Below are positions 1 to 14,253 of a stretch of 64,000 nucleotides of DNA, piece by piece; position 1 is the first letter of the stretch; every line of letters starts with the position of its first letter. The notes under the pieces are model-generated. The model saw nothing but the letters and a program-made list of their open reading frames with translations. It made no database searches and was not told the origin of the DNA. The stretch lies in assembly GCA_004026145.2 (NCBI GenBank), contig CP034977.1:2452543-2516542 (forward strand), given 5' to 3'. Both the position numbers and the translations under genes were made by a program. This DNA is from Takifugu bimaculatus. Taxonomy: Eukaryota > Chordata > Actinopteri > Tetraodontiformes > Tetraodontidae.

Positions 1-3000
1 TGAGTTCTATTTCAATGCGTAGTCATTATAATCTGAATCTTCTCAGTGCTGCCCATTTCTGCTGGAAGGCTGTGCTGCCGGTACACAGCGTTCCGACTTC
101 AGCACCGGGCTGTTGCTGTTGACTGAGCGAGTCCACAGACCCGGATGTGAGAAACCGTTTGGCCTACTTGTCAAGCAAAGTTCTGAATAAAACGCCGGCT
201 GTAGAAGGAGCTCATAAGAGTTTGATGCATCCTCATAAATGAATGAAGTCATTTTTCACATTCCAGCACTGTAAAATGCAACAATCCCACCTCTGCTGCG
301 GTTTAGGAGAGAAGGATGAATCAAGTTATGAGTGTGCAGTGACAGTACAGTAATTGTTGTTCTGGAAGGTGGTACCACCTCAGTCATTAGCCTAGGCTGC
401 GTTTTTATAGGGCAATGCTGAGACCAAAGGTGTTGGCGACATTCATCTCTGAAACAGAGCTACAGCTGGTGGCAGTATCAGCGTTCCCAGAACGAGGAGG
501 TTCCTCTGAGAGATCAACATGCTGGACCCTCCGGACGGCACCTGCAGGTTGGTCTGAGGTGAATGTCAACGCTGGGACATTTTCCCAGATCTGCTGCATC
601 TCATGAGTGCACTGAGTGCATTTTATTTTCCTGCCAGTTCTTTGAGGACAAGGTGTATTCTAATTGTGTTTCTACCTCCGGGGTCAGAATGTTGGGATTG
701 CTCACGTCATCGCCGTCTTATCCTTGAAGTGTCAGGACAAGCGGTGCTTTTTTCCTTCAAGGTGTACAGGAATAACTGCAGCGAAGGTGCATTTATTTAT
801 GTTACTACTGTAATTGGGTTCAGTAATGCTATGCGCCAGCCTCCACAACCCTCAGAAAGGCTGGAATAATGCAGGAATACTCTCAGACTGCCTTAAAATT
901 CTTTGGGCATGAGAAATGAACCGAAAACAACCCTTTATGGTGGTTTCCTCATGTTTACATTTTCTCAAAAGGACCTCCTATAGAGCCCTGATTGAATACA
1001 AACAACCTCCACGCATTGATTTTGTCTATTGGGTCAAATGATTGTGTTTGTTCAAAAGAACGTTGAGCAGGGATTCAGACCCCCGACTGATATCGTGCGT
1101 CGGGAATGTCTGCTGCAGCAGCCGCACTCGTCAGGTTTCCCGACTGCTGAGCTGCTGAACATGCAGAGACTTTGGGTGACAGTAGACACTGTCCTTGGAG
1201 ACGACAGAGCCTCAAGTTATTCCTAGGATTAGAGTCCTCAGGTCCAGCCTCAGCAGCCCTCAGCACCAGCGAGACGCGTCCTTTCTGATGGTGGACCCTG
1301 ACTCAAGGAAACTGAGTTTGTGTACCAGCATCGGCTAATGGCTCCAGTCATGGCCAGAGAGGTTTATCTTTATATTTTAATTATTTTTTTTAAACGATTT
1401 TTTATTGCAGGGTTGATTGCAAAAGTTGCACTGACGGATTAATATAGCTGAGAGACTTTAATCAAGCTAGAAGATTATTTAGTGTTAAGAAAGATTCTGA
1501 TTTATAGTATTAAAAATATATTGCTGAAAAGAAAGACATGCAAGATTCATTAGTGCGTCTGGCTATGGCACCATACTGTAAATTTCTCTAATGAGACCTT
1601 TTTGTTGCCAGAATCTGACTTTTAAGCTCCACAACGCTTCTTGTCTGAGCTGGAATATCAAAGTGTGAGAGGAATATTGATCAGAGGGAGAAAATTGACG
1701 TGTCCTTGGTTGAAGCCGAGGTGATTATTTTGGGAATGAGGTGATGACTGTATGTTGCTCAGCTCCTGAAGGGCAAATTAGCTTGTTCAGCTGGGACCTT
1801 GATCAATTTAATCAAAGCGTAATGATACTGAAGAATGTGAGCGGCTGTGTTGAGCGGTATCTTTCAGAGAGGAGGAGGTCAGCTGTTTATGGCTCCAGCA
1901 CTTTATTCTGAGTCCATCTGAGAACCTTCTGCCCTTCTCAGATATTATAGTGAAATATTGCACCTACTGTTTATCTCCCAAGCTCCTTCTGCGCTCTTCG
2001 AGGCAAAAGGTGTCTTTTTTTTCCAGGTTTACTTCTTGGTTCACTTGTTTCCAAAGAAATATTTATTTATATTCAGTGTTGTTCTATAATGCAGTGTTTT
2101 TAAATTTGTTATGGACCTAAATTCGTCTTTGCTAAACCATGCGTGGTGGGATGCTAAAGCCTCGGTGCAGGTTGATTTGCTGGGGGGAAGAAAGACATTT
2201 TTCTCAACCTAAGCAGCAACAAAATTCCAAAAACCCACTTTAAACATTATTTAAGTCAATGCATATTTTACCTGGGGGGTTTCTGGTGCAGGCAGCTGTT
2301 GTTAGGAGGCATCTCCTCATGATAACATAAGCTGACAACGATGTTACAACATTTATCACCTCAGATGTCTCCTCTGCTCCGTTGTGTGCTCCGTCAAAGA
2401 GATGAAGGTTCATGGTTTGGCTGTTACCCACCCAGAACTCCTGACCGGATCTAACAGATGTTTTCAGATGTTTTTGGTTTAGCTTGTTTTTCCTCAATGA
2501 GATGTTGTAGTGTCAAATTTCAGTTTTAAATTTATGCCAGAGTTCTTATCACATGGTGTCTGCTACATTCAAACACAGTGAATACTTTGCTTACCCAATT
2601 AGCTATAAAAAGATCACATTTTGATGACTTCAACAAGAAGATATTCAATTATAAAAGGCATTGGTTTGTCAAACATGCTGGTTGGAGCTTCCTGAGCCAC
2701 TGTATAAAGAGACATTTGGATGAAAATGCTTCTGAAACATTCCCGCTGTTTACTTCAACTTGTCTCGTCATTATTCTTAAATGCTCTCTTCTTTGGGGCT
2801 TTTGGCCTCATAATTAGATCACTAAAGAAGCACTTAAAGTCACAGGAACGTGAGACAACGGAACAAATGTTGAATCACGTTACCGCCTCTATAACGCTAC
2901 ACAATTAGCTGTAAAACACAGCTTTTGTTCCTTTTAAGGTAATTATAATCCTAAATATCTGAGAAGCGCGTCCAGCAGCCCCCTGAAGACATCTGATACG

Positions 3001-4410
3001 TGTTGTTAGGCCAGAAAGGAGCTGACAAGAGTGATGATTGTAATGTATTCATGATGACAGTTGAGAGATATGTGTGAATAATTGATGAATTGGGAAAATG
3101 AAAGATTCTGACACCGCGTGCTGGTCGTAATGAAGCCGTGGGCGTAGTCGCAGACGTCTTCGTGCGCTTATTAAAGTGACAAACAAGAACGATGTTGGAA
3201 CCAGATTTCAATTTGTGAGGCAACAGATTGCTGCCGGCTCGGACCAGTGAAACATGGGCAGATATGGATTATGGAGGGGAGAATGGCGCAGGCAGCCAGA
3301 GTACACCAGGCCCTTCTTCATTAATAATGCATGAGTTTATAAACTATGATTTTTATTTTCATGGGAAATGGATCGTCTGTTTCAGATGCTCGTTTTTACC
3401 AGTAGCATAGGCGCCGTTAACGTCACTCAAACCTCTGCACAGACTTGATTGATTCCGACTCGTGTTTTGATGCTAATTTCCCCACTGAAGGAAAGGAATG
3501 GTTTTGATACGTCTCTGTTGGTCCTCCTGGCCTGAGTCTGCAGCTCCACGCTGTGTTCCTGTGTGTTTCTCAGTGGTTCAGCCCGCTACAAATCGCTCCA
3601 TCGCTCTATTCACTGACTCCCCACTGGGGCTGCTGCTTTGATCAAATACACCAAAGCACTAAATCACCCCCAGCACTTGGGTTGGGTAGTCTGTGTGTGA
3701 GACTAAAGTGATTTTCATGAGCTTTTATTTCCACGGTAAACCATCACCTCTGCATGATTCTCCTAAATTGTGCCCAATTTTATTGAAACTGAAGGCTTCG
3801 TGGGCTCTATCGGAGCACAGGAGGAGCGTGTGACTTCCTGTGAAGTTGATGACATATTTTTATGCCTCTGGTTGGTTATCGACACTTGGTGGCTGAAGTA
3901 TTCAGCTCCTGCGTGACGTTTTCAGGTTTCTCATCGGGACAAAATCCAATTAGAAGGAAGAGAGCAGCCATCCAAATATCTTTGCTCTCTTCTTATTTTA
4001 CCCCTGTCCCCCTGGGCTCCAGTTTAGTGAATAATTAAGTGCCTCAGTACATTTGCACGTAAACCACATGCTCACACGCTCCTGCCCGGCGCATACGAGC
4101 ATATTCGCCGACATCTCCCCTCAGCTTGTTGCTGTCCATTTGGAGAATGAGCTCTGCGTCATTTATTGATCTCGTTCAGGCTGTGGCATTTCCTTGCTTA
4201 AGCAGCAGCGCCGCAGATCCGCAGAGCTGCTTCCACTTAGATGATGGACTCACATTTGTACTTATTTATTTATTTATGCACCTCTTCATCTCAAATGCGA
4301 CAGAAAAGAGGATTTGTGCATTTCTGAGCACGGGTTTCGCAACACAAACGGCGCCGTTTCCTCCTGTCACAAATGAACTTGGACGTGTGTCTCTGTGTCG
4401 TCTCTCTCAG
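1..4410 (+). other. Upstream intron/5' region of caln1, no exon seen
   Basis: I find no splice-bounded open reading frame here that resembles a protein. The stretch ends in a good acceptor (pyrimidine tract and CAG at 4401-4410) just before the first recognisable caln1 coding exon, so at least part of it is transcribed caln1 intron. The caln1 promoter and 5' UTR exon(s) are either upstream of the window or not recognisable here. Confidence 0.6.
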
Positions 4411-4417
4411 GGAGAAG

Positions 4418-7400
4418 ATGCCGTTCCACCATGTGACGGCAGGTCTGCTCTACAAGGGAAGTTACCTGAACCGCTCGCTGTCTGACAGCGACAGCGACGT
4501 TCTGGCCAGCATCTCTGTGGAGGAGCTCGCTGGTGAGGTTTCTCTTTGTTTTATCATCGCTAAAGTTTTGAAAGACAAACCATTTTTGAAATGTCCCTTT
4601 CAAGGCCGACAAAGCCCAGTCCTCCTCATTCCTCGGGCGGCCTATCTTCCCAGCAACATCTGTTAGCTTCTCCGTCTACCTCCCTTCCAAATTAATCAAT
4701 TAGCAGCAGCAGCACAGGCAGCCAGTCAACCTGAAAATATACATCTATGGATGAAACATTACACTGCTGCCTGGAAATTGGCTACACAATACACGATAAC
4801 GGCCAGATACTCCGACGGGGTCGGATTTTAATATGCGCGGGCCTATTTGCTCTCATGCCTGCTCCAGCTGATTAATTTTGTTTGGTGGGTTTCCAGAGGG
4901 TCCTCATGAGGTCAACTAAACATTAACTGTTGCCTGTCGAGCGTGTTATCATGCGATTGGGATTGATTATATTGAGCCCGGTGCTGGTGCTACAGAGATG
5001 TGGATGTTTTGGACCCAACTTGAGTTCAGAAGACAAATAAAAGCCGTGCACGCCAGGAGTGGTGGATACCTTTTGTCTTCAAACCAATCAGGCTAAGGTT
5101 GGAGGGGGAACGGAGCAGAAAAAAACTGCGGCAAATGTTTTTCACCCAGTAAAAGATAGAATTTTATTTTTGTTATCGTGCTATAAATGAGTCAAGTCAG
5201 TCGTGTTCACTCAGGAGTGCTTTGCACCTTACCAAGAGCTGCAGAAGGTCAGGGATGTTTGATCACACTTCAGAGGAAGATATTCTCTTTGCTCCATGCA
5301 GTGGTTCACCTGCTGCACAGCATGTTCTATTCATTATCTCCCTTCTGTTATTAATCCTACAAACAAATGATGTGAGCTTGATCATTAGAGATCAAGCTCA
5401 ATATAAAAACCTTCCACCGAGTAAAAGCTGAACCTTCACTGACACGGAGACTCTTAGACGTCCTGGCTTTAAACCTCCAATACATTCTTGTGCTGTTTCG
5501 CAAGAAAGACAGCGACAAGTCTGAACAATTGCTCAAATCATCAGTGCTCGCCAGTCCGTGAACAGGAAGGCCACCACCGCCACCTCCACCCCAAATAATC
5601 AACAAGTCTCACTCGGCAGATGTTTTTAGGCTGAGGTGATTCTCAGGTATGTGGGACTGATGGTGAGAATTGAATCTATTGGGTGTTTGTGGCACCTGAA
5701 GGCAGCACAAAGATAAAATTACACTCACTGACAGACGGACAGACATTCAGAGGAGCTGTCTTTTATTCTCAATTAGATATTTTATTTTTGTCAGCGTAAC
5801 TTGAAGTCAAATTTACCACATTAGAGCTGGACAGTCAAAAAATCCATCCATCCATCTGGGAGAATTAGTGGAATTCCCAGACCACCTGAGGGAATTTTGG
5901 AACACCTCCCCAGGAGGGTCTGGTGGAGCCAGACAGGATGAACAGGTCTAGAATATTAGCATTAGTCTTATTGGTAAACTCACTTTATTGAGAGTGAAAG
6001 GTAGCTCTCATTCTAATTTGAATTTGGTTGTTTTTTTGGTTGTTTTGGAGAAGGTGGACTTCACTCCAGCATCCACTGACGTCCACAGTGGGATTGGCCT
6101 TGACAAATAAAGAAATTAATGCATGAAAAGTCATTTAAATACCTCTCTATCTCTGTCTTGGTGGCTGTTCTGTTCCATTGAGCACTGAAAACATGGAAAG
6201 TAATCAACAAAGGCCTCGCTCTTTCATTTATTCATATAGGGAAAACCAATCTGGGATGCTTTGATGGGGTTTTGTCAGCATTTTTGTGCATGTGTGCCTG
6301 ACAGATTATTTTCCATCAATCCATTCTTTTGTTACAAATGATACTAGCTGTTATGGAGCTGTTGTTGGGGGAATGCAGTGGCAGGTGAGAGATGGCTGCC
6401 CTCCTATTATCTACCCGGCATGACCAAAACATTGTTCTCTCTTTAATTATGCTATTTATTATTGGCGCTCCATTTATAGTTGGCTCCTTTAATATCAGTA
6501 GCCGTGTGATTGATTCAGGATGTCAGCAGAGCACCAGATAATACGATGATTGATGGGCTCATCCACTAATTACTGGATTTTGAATGTCTGGGTTCATGCC
6601 ACCACAAAAGGCTGTTAAATCTTAATTGCTCCACCCAAAAGAAGCTCAATCATAATCAATAATAGCACATATTCCCCTCAATGCCGCTTCGTTGAATGTT
6701 AGTCAGTGTCCACGTTTCTGGTGCTTTTGTCCCGCTTGAAATATTCGTCCAAGTTAAACCATCGATCCTGCTGCCCAGCCTGTGATTATTCCCCAGGGTG
6801 GAATGGCAGCGTCCACGTGTTCTCCCTACGAACACAGCAAATGTCTGTCAGTCTCTCTCTCTCTCTCTCGCCCGACCCTCCCTCCACAGATAACCCGACC
6901 ACACGGCTTGACAGTAAATGAACCGACTGCTGATTCAGCTTTGACTCTATTTAAGAAACCTTAAGTAAATACGCGTGTTTTCTTTTGGCTAAAGCCCAAT
7001 ATAGGGAATTCAGCAACAATTTGACCTTCTACCTTTTCCTTTGGATTGATTAGTCCGTTAGGCTGTTCCACGCTGATATGGAACATTCACAGAAGCCCTG
7101 CTGATGAATTAAGCAGCGATTCTTCTGGTGACTAATCTGTGCACACAGACACCATGCAACACCCGTCCGAGCTGTCATTGCTTGACACACGTTACCCGTT
7201 TGGATCGGTGGTGGCGGGAATGAGACCCGACAGTTGCCGGGTCCAGGGAGCCGCTCCCCGACAGACCTCAGCCATCGACACCTGCCAGGGAACCAGGACC
7301 CAAACGTGCTAAAGTGAAAATGGCGCTGGCTCATCCAGCAGGTGGGGAAATGGATCAATGGCAGAAATTGATCTCGTTAACTTGAGGCGGCGATGAGAGA

Positions 7401-10400
7401 GAGGATTGAATTTCTGAAACGGAATTGCGAGAAGGCGAGAGGAGCGAGAGAGGCGGAAAGACATTTGGGAATGACGATAAATGAGGGGGGACGCTTAAGT
7501 TCAAATTGGCCCAATTAGATTCAGATGAAGTGAAAGTCACATGATGTAGAGATGGAAGCAGAGTGTTCATATCTGCACTGATTCACTGCTGATTCCGAGT
7601 CCATTCCTTGCTTAAATTTGGCAGAGATCCGAGAGGCGTTCAAGGTGTTGGATCGCGACGGGAACGGCTTCATCTCCAAACAGGAGCTTGGGATGGCCAT
7701 GCGCTCTCTGGGTTACATGCCCAGCGAGGTGGAGCTGGCCATCATCATGCAGAGACTAGACATGGACGGTGAGTCACATGAACACCCACAGATGCAAAAA
7801 TGTAGCATACAATGCGGCTCGGCTCGACCCGTTACAGCCTGAACGGCTTTAAAAAAACAACAACTCTGTCATAAACATGTAAATGTGCTGCCATCTCATC
7901 AGAAAAGAGATTTGCAGTGAATGATGATTGTTCGCTCTGTTGCCTATTTGTGTATTCACATTCACAGTGGCTTCTAAACACTTCTGTTTCCTCATTGCAT
8001 TTTTAATTTATTTGTTGAACACTTTTGTCACCTGTAGCCAGTTTTGGCCTTTTGTCTCCTGACAGAATCACCGAGCTCCCAACAAATCCCTTTTTCCTGA
8101 AAACCGTTTGAACAGGGCCAAGTTTCAGTGAGTGACTGACACTTTCTAGAAAGGATGGACGGGCAAAGATGCAATATGCAAATGTGGGATTACTGGTAAA
8201 CACTTAAATTCTTCACAGTGTAGAGAGAAATTCTGTGTGATTAAGACTGCATATTTAATATTAAGAAGTTGGACCTGTTTATTCCGCCTGTGACTCATCG
8301 TCTTCAGAGTCGCAGAGCGGCTTTTGTGCCTCGGGGCTGCGGCTTGATGCTGCGACTTAAAGAAGCAGACGAGGCTGCTGATGGAGGTCACAGCAGCGTT
8401 TGTCTGTGGCGTGTGATTTTATTTATGGATTTTATGGATTATGCATGTGCTCACTTGATTCTCATGCTTGTTTCTACCTGTATGTTTTAGAGTTATTTGA
8501 AAAAAAAGGCTGCATAAGAGTGACTTTCTATTAGTCACTGTCAAATAGGCATATTTTGATTGTGAAACAGAAAAGCTTCTGTGGAATAGATTCTATTTCT
8601 GTCCAGTTTAATAACATGTGCAGTTGTATGCTGATTGATTGTAACCTTTCTGCAAATACCTGAGCACACAAAGATAAATTACTCCTGCTGAATAGTGTGA
8701 AACCCACATTCAATAGTTCCAATAGTTGTTGGCGAATATTACAGTTCCGAAACCAGAAATTCATTCCTGGTCAAGGCCAGCACCACTTTCTTTTAGAGTA
8801 TGAAAGAATGATATGATAATCACAGAGAAGAGAAAAGGCTTATAATTGGGTCTGCTATGCGCACTTGTGAAGGCTGGGTCTTGGATCATTGATTCTGTGC
8901 TCAGCAGCCAGGTCCAGCTGGTCCAGCTGATAGGTTAAGGTGCTTATCTGATGTGTTTTTCTCTAACTGAGGTCTGTATGACCTTCATGAGGCTATAAGA
9001 ATCCTTTGCATTCGCATTCACATGTTTAAAACAACAGCTGATATTCCAGCTTCAGCCAATCCTGCGCTGTGGTCAACGACCTTGAGACAGTGTTTCTGTG
9101 GCCTTGAAGGTAAAACCCGTATCAACAAAAACCCAAATACAACCGGTTGTCTTCAAAGGCAGCAGGATTTAATCATTCATCATCACCTTTATCAAGCTGG
9201 GATGTGCGGACGTGACACCGCGCAGGAAAAGACGGGTGAAAAAAACATAAAAAAAACCAAAAAACAGGTGTCTTTGTTCTGACGGGCGCTGAGGGTGACT
9301 CAGACAAAGCGAATAGTGAATATTCCGCAACATTTCCTGATGTCGGTGCTTTTTAAACCGCGGCACATGAAGAGACGCCTGACAGAATCAGTGAGTTAAA
9401 AAACAAACCATCATGTATAATAAATGACTGTAGGTGCTGTCGACTGCAGTAGATGAAAGTTCCCTTTTCCCACTCCAGAAAAGAAAAGGTTGTGTTATTC
9501 AGTTATTTATTTTCCGGTCTTGTGAAGAGTTTATTCAGATGCTTAGCAAAAACTGCATGAATTATCTCTTCTGGCCTAAATTGGAAATCAGATCCCTGGC
9601 TGCAGGGATCACTGGCCATGGCAGGAAGTCCTTGTTCTGAGGACGAGATGAAGTAAAACCATCAATCTGCTCCATGTGCAGCCCAACATGCCACTTTCAC
9701 CGCATGGTTTCTGCAGAAAATAGACATTTCTTGTCAAAAACTGGACAAACTCACAGGCTAAAGCCTCCGACATTTCTGCATTTTACACCGAGAGGAAAAG
9801 ATGCAATGTGTTGAATTTCCTCAGCAGCCGTGTTCAGGTTCACAGATTCAGAACTGCCGGCTGTTAAAAGGACATGAAGATCATTTGTTATTCCCGCCCC
9901 CTCCTCAATAATGGAGGGACAACAGCAGGACTCTTCACGCCGCCTGAACCGTTCCCACTGTGTCAACTGTTGTCTTGGTGAAGTTGAGATGGAACAGGAA
10001 AATAAATGGATCCAATCTCGTCCGATGTTCAAAATGCTAATGTCGCTTCTGAATAAGCTACCAGGTATTTGTCAAACAATGTCTTCATCTGTGGCTGGTT
10101 TGGTTGGGAACTTTTGCAAGAATCAGTGAGCTTGATTCCCATTTTAGAATCTCTAGACATCGCGTAGAAAGAAAGCCGCTAAGATGCATCTAATGTCCTG
10201 GTGAAGGTAGACCTCGAAACTCAATTAAAGCACTTGAAAAATGATGTATGTAGCATGTATGATGAGGTAGTTTTCTTTCTTTTACTTGTGCCAGGTGACG
10301 GCCAAGTCGATTTCAACGAATTCATGACCATCCTCGGACCCAAACTCCTGTCTTCTGAAACAAGGGAAGGTTTCCTGGGCAACACAATAGACACCATCTT

Positions 10401-13400
10401 CTGGCAGGTAAGTCACCTGTTTGCGCAGCGGCCTAAATCTAAAACGTAAAACCTGCGATCAGGCTGTTAAGTCCCCTCGGCATCTGTCCTGAGTGTTATC
10501 GTGAATGATGCCGCTGATATGTGACAGTGACAGATGTCTCTCCGTACACCCGAAAGGCTGACAGAGGTATCAGCGGTGTCGCGCGACGATGAGAGCAAAC
10601 GTCAGACCCGCGAGATGGAAAAGATTGACTGTGCGAGGCGCTGATAGACGCGCCAACAGTGGCGGCAGCGGGGATGGGAGCGACGGCAGATCGAGCAGAT
10701 GCGAGGGAGAGAACGGGCTGTTCGGCTGTGACAGGAACAGTCAGCGAGTCAGTCCTCTTCACGCATCATCAGCTCCATCAGAGGTTGTTGTTGGGGGCAA
10801 AAGCCTGTGGCTTTCGATGCGAGGAGGGAAATCTCAACCCATGAATACCTTATCGGCTGTGTTGACCATATTTACTGGAGCGTTATTGGTGAACATGCCT
10901 CACGGTCCCTTTATTAAGCTATTGTCTTATTTTGGCTCTGCTATCTTCTAGCATTAAAAAACATCCCATGCAGCATTTGTGTCAGGGTAAAAGGTTGAAA
11001 CTCATCTTAGAAATGCAACAAGATGGGGGAAAATAACCTCACGCAGGGACGCACAATAGCGCAAAGTGCCGAGCCAGCTAATGAATGAACGATCCATCCA
11101 TCATCTCCACGCTGTTGAGGCCCATTATGTTCAGAGAGCACGCTTAACAAATAAAAAAGATAACACATTTCTTATCAGTGCACCAATTTCTCCGAGCAAT
11201 ATTCCCGGAGGCAGTTCTGATCGGTAAAGGCTGATATACTTCTCCGATGAAAGGAACGCTTTCTGTAGCATAAAACCAGCCCGGAATCGCAGCAGTATCA
11301 GGAAATGTCCGTGGGGGGAGCGTGACAGTGAAAACGTCCAACTCCGCGAGTTTCGTGTAATCCTTATTTGATAGGTTTGACATTGTTTCGCATTACACCT
11401 TCCTCCCTTTGGGATTTTGTGGGATTTCTGGGAGTTATCTAACAGCAGAGACTGGCTAACTCGGGGAAGGGCTTATCATTTGATTCAGGTTGGGCCTCTC
11501 CGAGCTGCCGCAGCATCGGGACCTTGTCTGCTGAGCGCTTTTCCTCATTCTGCTAATGTCAGCCGAAGTGTCACATCCTCACCAGCTGGAGCGGTTCGAC
11601 TCACTCCGTGTCACACACTCACCTTCCTACTCACTCGTATCTGCTCCTTAACACTCTGATAACATCTGATAATCTCTTATGAATATTTCTAACCTTATAA
11701 TCAAGTAACTGCAACCTTTTATCAAGATTATTTCTCAGAAACTGGCTGGCGCGCTTTGAGTTATTTCGTTCAGAGGCTGGAATGTTTCCTTTGCGGGTCA
11801 CACGGAGGTCCTTCATTTCTGGGTGATAAATATTGAAGATGCATGGCTTATGAATTTTAGAGGACCTCTGCGCTTTTAATTGCAGGACAGTGCCACTGAC
11901 ATCCAACTAATTAATCTCTGCGCTGGGCTGAGAAAAATGATGAGATGGTGATTTGTGCAGCTCCGAGGGAGGCTGCAGCAGATCAAGCTGCACCAGCGCC
12001 GTCATAATTCAGAATTCTTTTAGTGGTCGTGAGACGTATATTAGTCCTTCACTGAAAGGAAAGTCAAATATATTCAACGTTACATTTTCCTGCAAAAATA
12101 ATAATTATGGAATAATTATGCAAAATGATTTGTTGATGCTGGAATTTCTGGTAAATTGATCCTATTTTTAAAGCTTCTGCATGTCCTAATTACCATTTGG
12201 TTCATTTTTTATTTGCTTTGCTTTTTAAGAGAGGATGTTATTAGTTCTTTAATAATTATATTGTCACAGATTCCAGACCTTCACTTGAATATAATGCTGC
12301 ATGCTTCAATTGGAATTATGGATTTGAACACAAAAGCTGAATTTTGTCTGAATTTTAATCCCTCTGTGTCCCCACTCCCTCAGCGGCATTATTGAATTTT
12401 GCTGAATTTCCTCTCCAACATTATTGAATTTTCCCCACATATTGACAATTACTGACTCAGGAGCTTTTTTGTTTTTTTTCCAAACTCGGTACAAACTTTA
12501 GTTATATAATATTGTGACTGTGAGTCGATTTCGATGTGTTACATTTTATTGTTCTGTTTCATCAGCTTGTTGAGCTGCTTACGTTGAATTGGTTCAGCTG
12601 GAACTGGAAGGTGAGCTTAATTCCTGTGTCGTCACCTGAAGTGACACCTTGAGCACAAACTGAGCTCATTTTTTAACGCCCCATCCTGTCTGAGAGGCTT
12701 ATACAGATCAAAACCTTTTGCTTTTAGCCTGAATACACACTATTGTAATTGCTGTGAGTCTGCAGCAACAGTCCACAGAAGAATATAGAGTACATTTCAC
12801 TGCATCTGATGGCTCCCCTCCAACCCCTGAAAGATGTTTTGGAGTGTTTGAAATATTGCTGTTTATGGAGAAGCAACAGGAACTATAATCAGATTTGGGT
12901 TTAAGTCTTTTCCGTACTCTGCTGATTGAAAGGAGCCAATCTACTTGGTCTTGTCGCTGATGTTGGGGAGGATCATTAAAGGCAGAATTCCTAATGACGG
13001 TGTTGTTAGAATGATGTCGTTACGCAGCAGAATTTGTTCGACTTTTTGCTCAGGCAAGCTTTCATTACATCGAGACAGATCTGTTAAAGCACACATCTTC
13101 CTCCAGCTCCCAATTTATGACAATTTACAGAGACCTGTGTGGCCTGTAACTTTTAGATCTGTTGGGTTTTTAGGCGTTTCGTATCAGCCAAGAGGATGAG
13201 AGAGGATTATTCATGGCCTGCAGACATCCAGGCTCCATTTCTGTGTCTCGGTCTACCATTTGCAATTGGTAGAAACCGCCACTGCTGCAATATTAACAAG
13301 ATTCAGGAAGGCGGACCACATCCAGCCACCCTTGCTTCCACTCTCCCTCCCACTCCACTTCCGTCCACATACGGCTCAGTTTCAGGTATTTTACCAGTCT

Positions 13401-14208
13401 TTTTGGGTGCAGGGCTTTATTCTTCTTGCTCTAACACCCCCTCGGCTCAAGAGCGGCCTGCCTGCGGTTCTTGGCCATGTTGGAAATATAAATGAAATAA
13501 TTCAGCCTTTTCCTTTTCACCTCCACCTGCTGGACTTGATTTATTCCTCCATTCAGCTCACTTTCTCTTCCTCTGGGCAGGCAGTTGTACTAATGAGGGC
13601 CATGAACTCCAAGGCCAAGCACCCAGCCAGCTCTATTAGAGCTTGATTTAAAGGTATTCAACTCGATTAATTCAATCATCCACGATTGGATATTGATAGT
13701 TGGCTGATTTAAACCCTTTTTTCTTACTTTTCATCCTGATTCGGGATTCTAAAGAGAACTTATTTTAACTCAGTACTCTTTTCTCAAATTTTGAGCACAG
13801 CAACTGAAAAAGCTTTGTAAGAGTTATCCATTAATTATCCATTAATTCCGTATTTCTTTGCAGAACTGGCAAAGTACACGTTTGATTACTTAGATCTGTG
13901 AGTCTGTGACTGTGCCGGATCCACTGGATTTGCACTCTGAGATTGTCTCCAGCTGCAGCGTATTTCACATCTATTAGTGTTGGCGCCAACCAAAAAAACA
14001 AGACCGTTTCCCAAGTGTTTTACTGCAACATTGATAAGCAAATGCATGTAATTGGATTCTACAGTGTGTGCAGGACATTATCTGTAGCCGTATAATTTGG
14101 CTTTGCTACATAAGGCTGAACTCAGCAGATGGACGGACACCGTCTCTTGGCACCCTCTCCCCGCCATGCGTGAGAACTGTTGAGCGAGGCTTGTTTCCCA
14201 CTGTAGCG

Positions 14209-14253
<45 letters not shown>

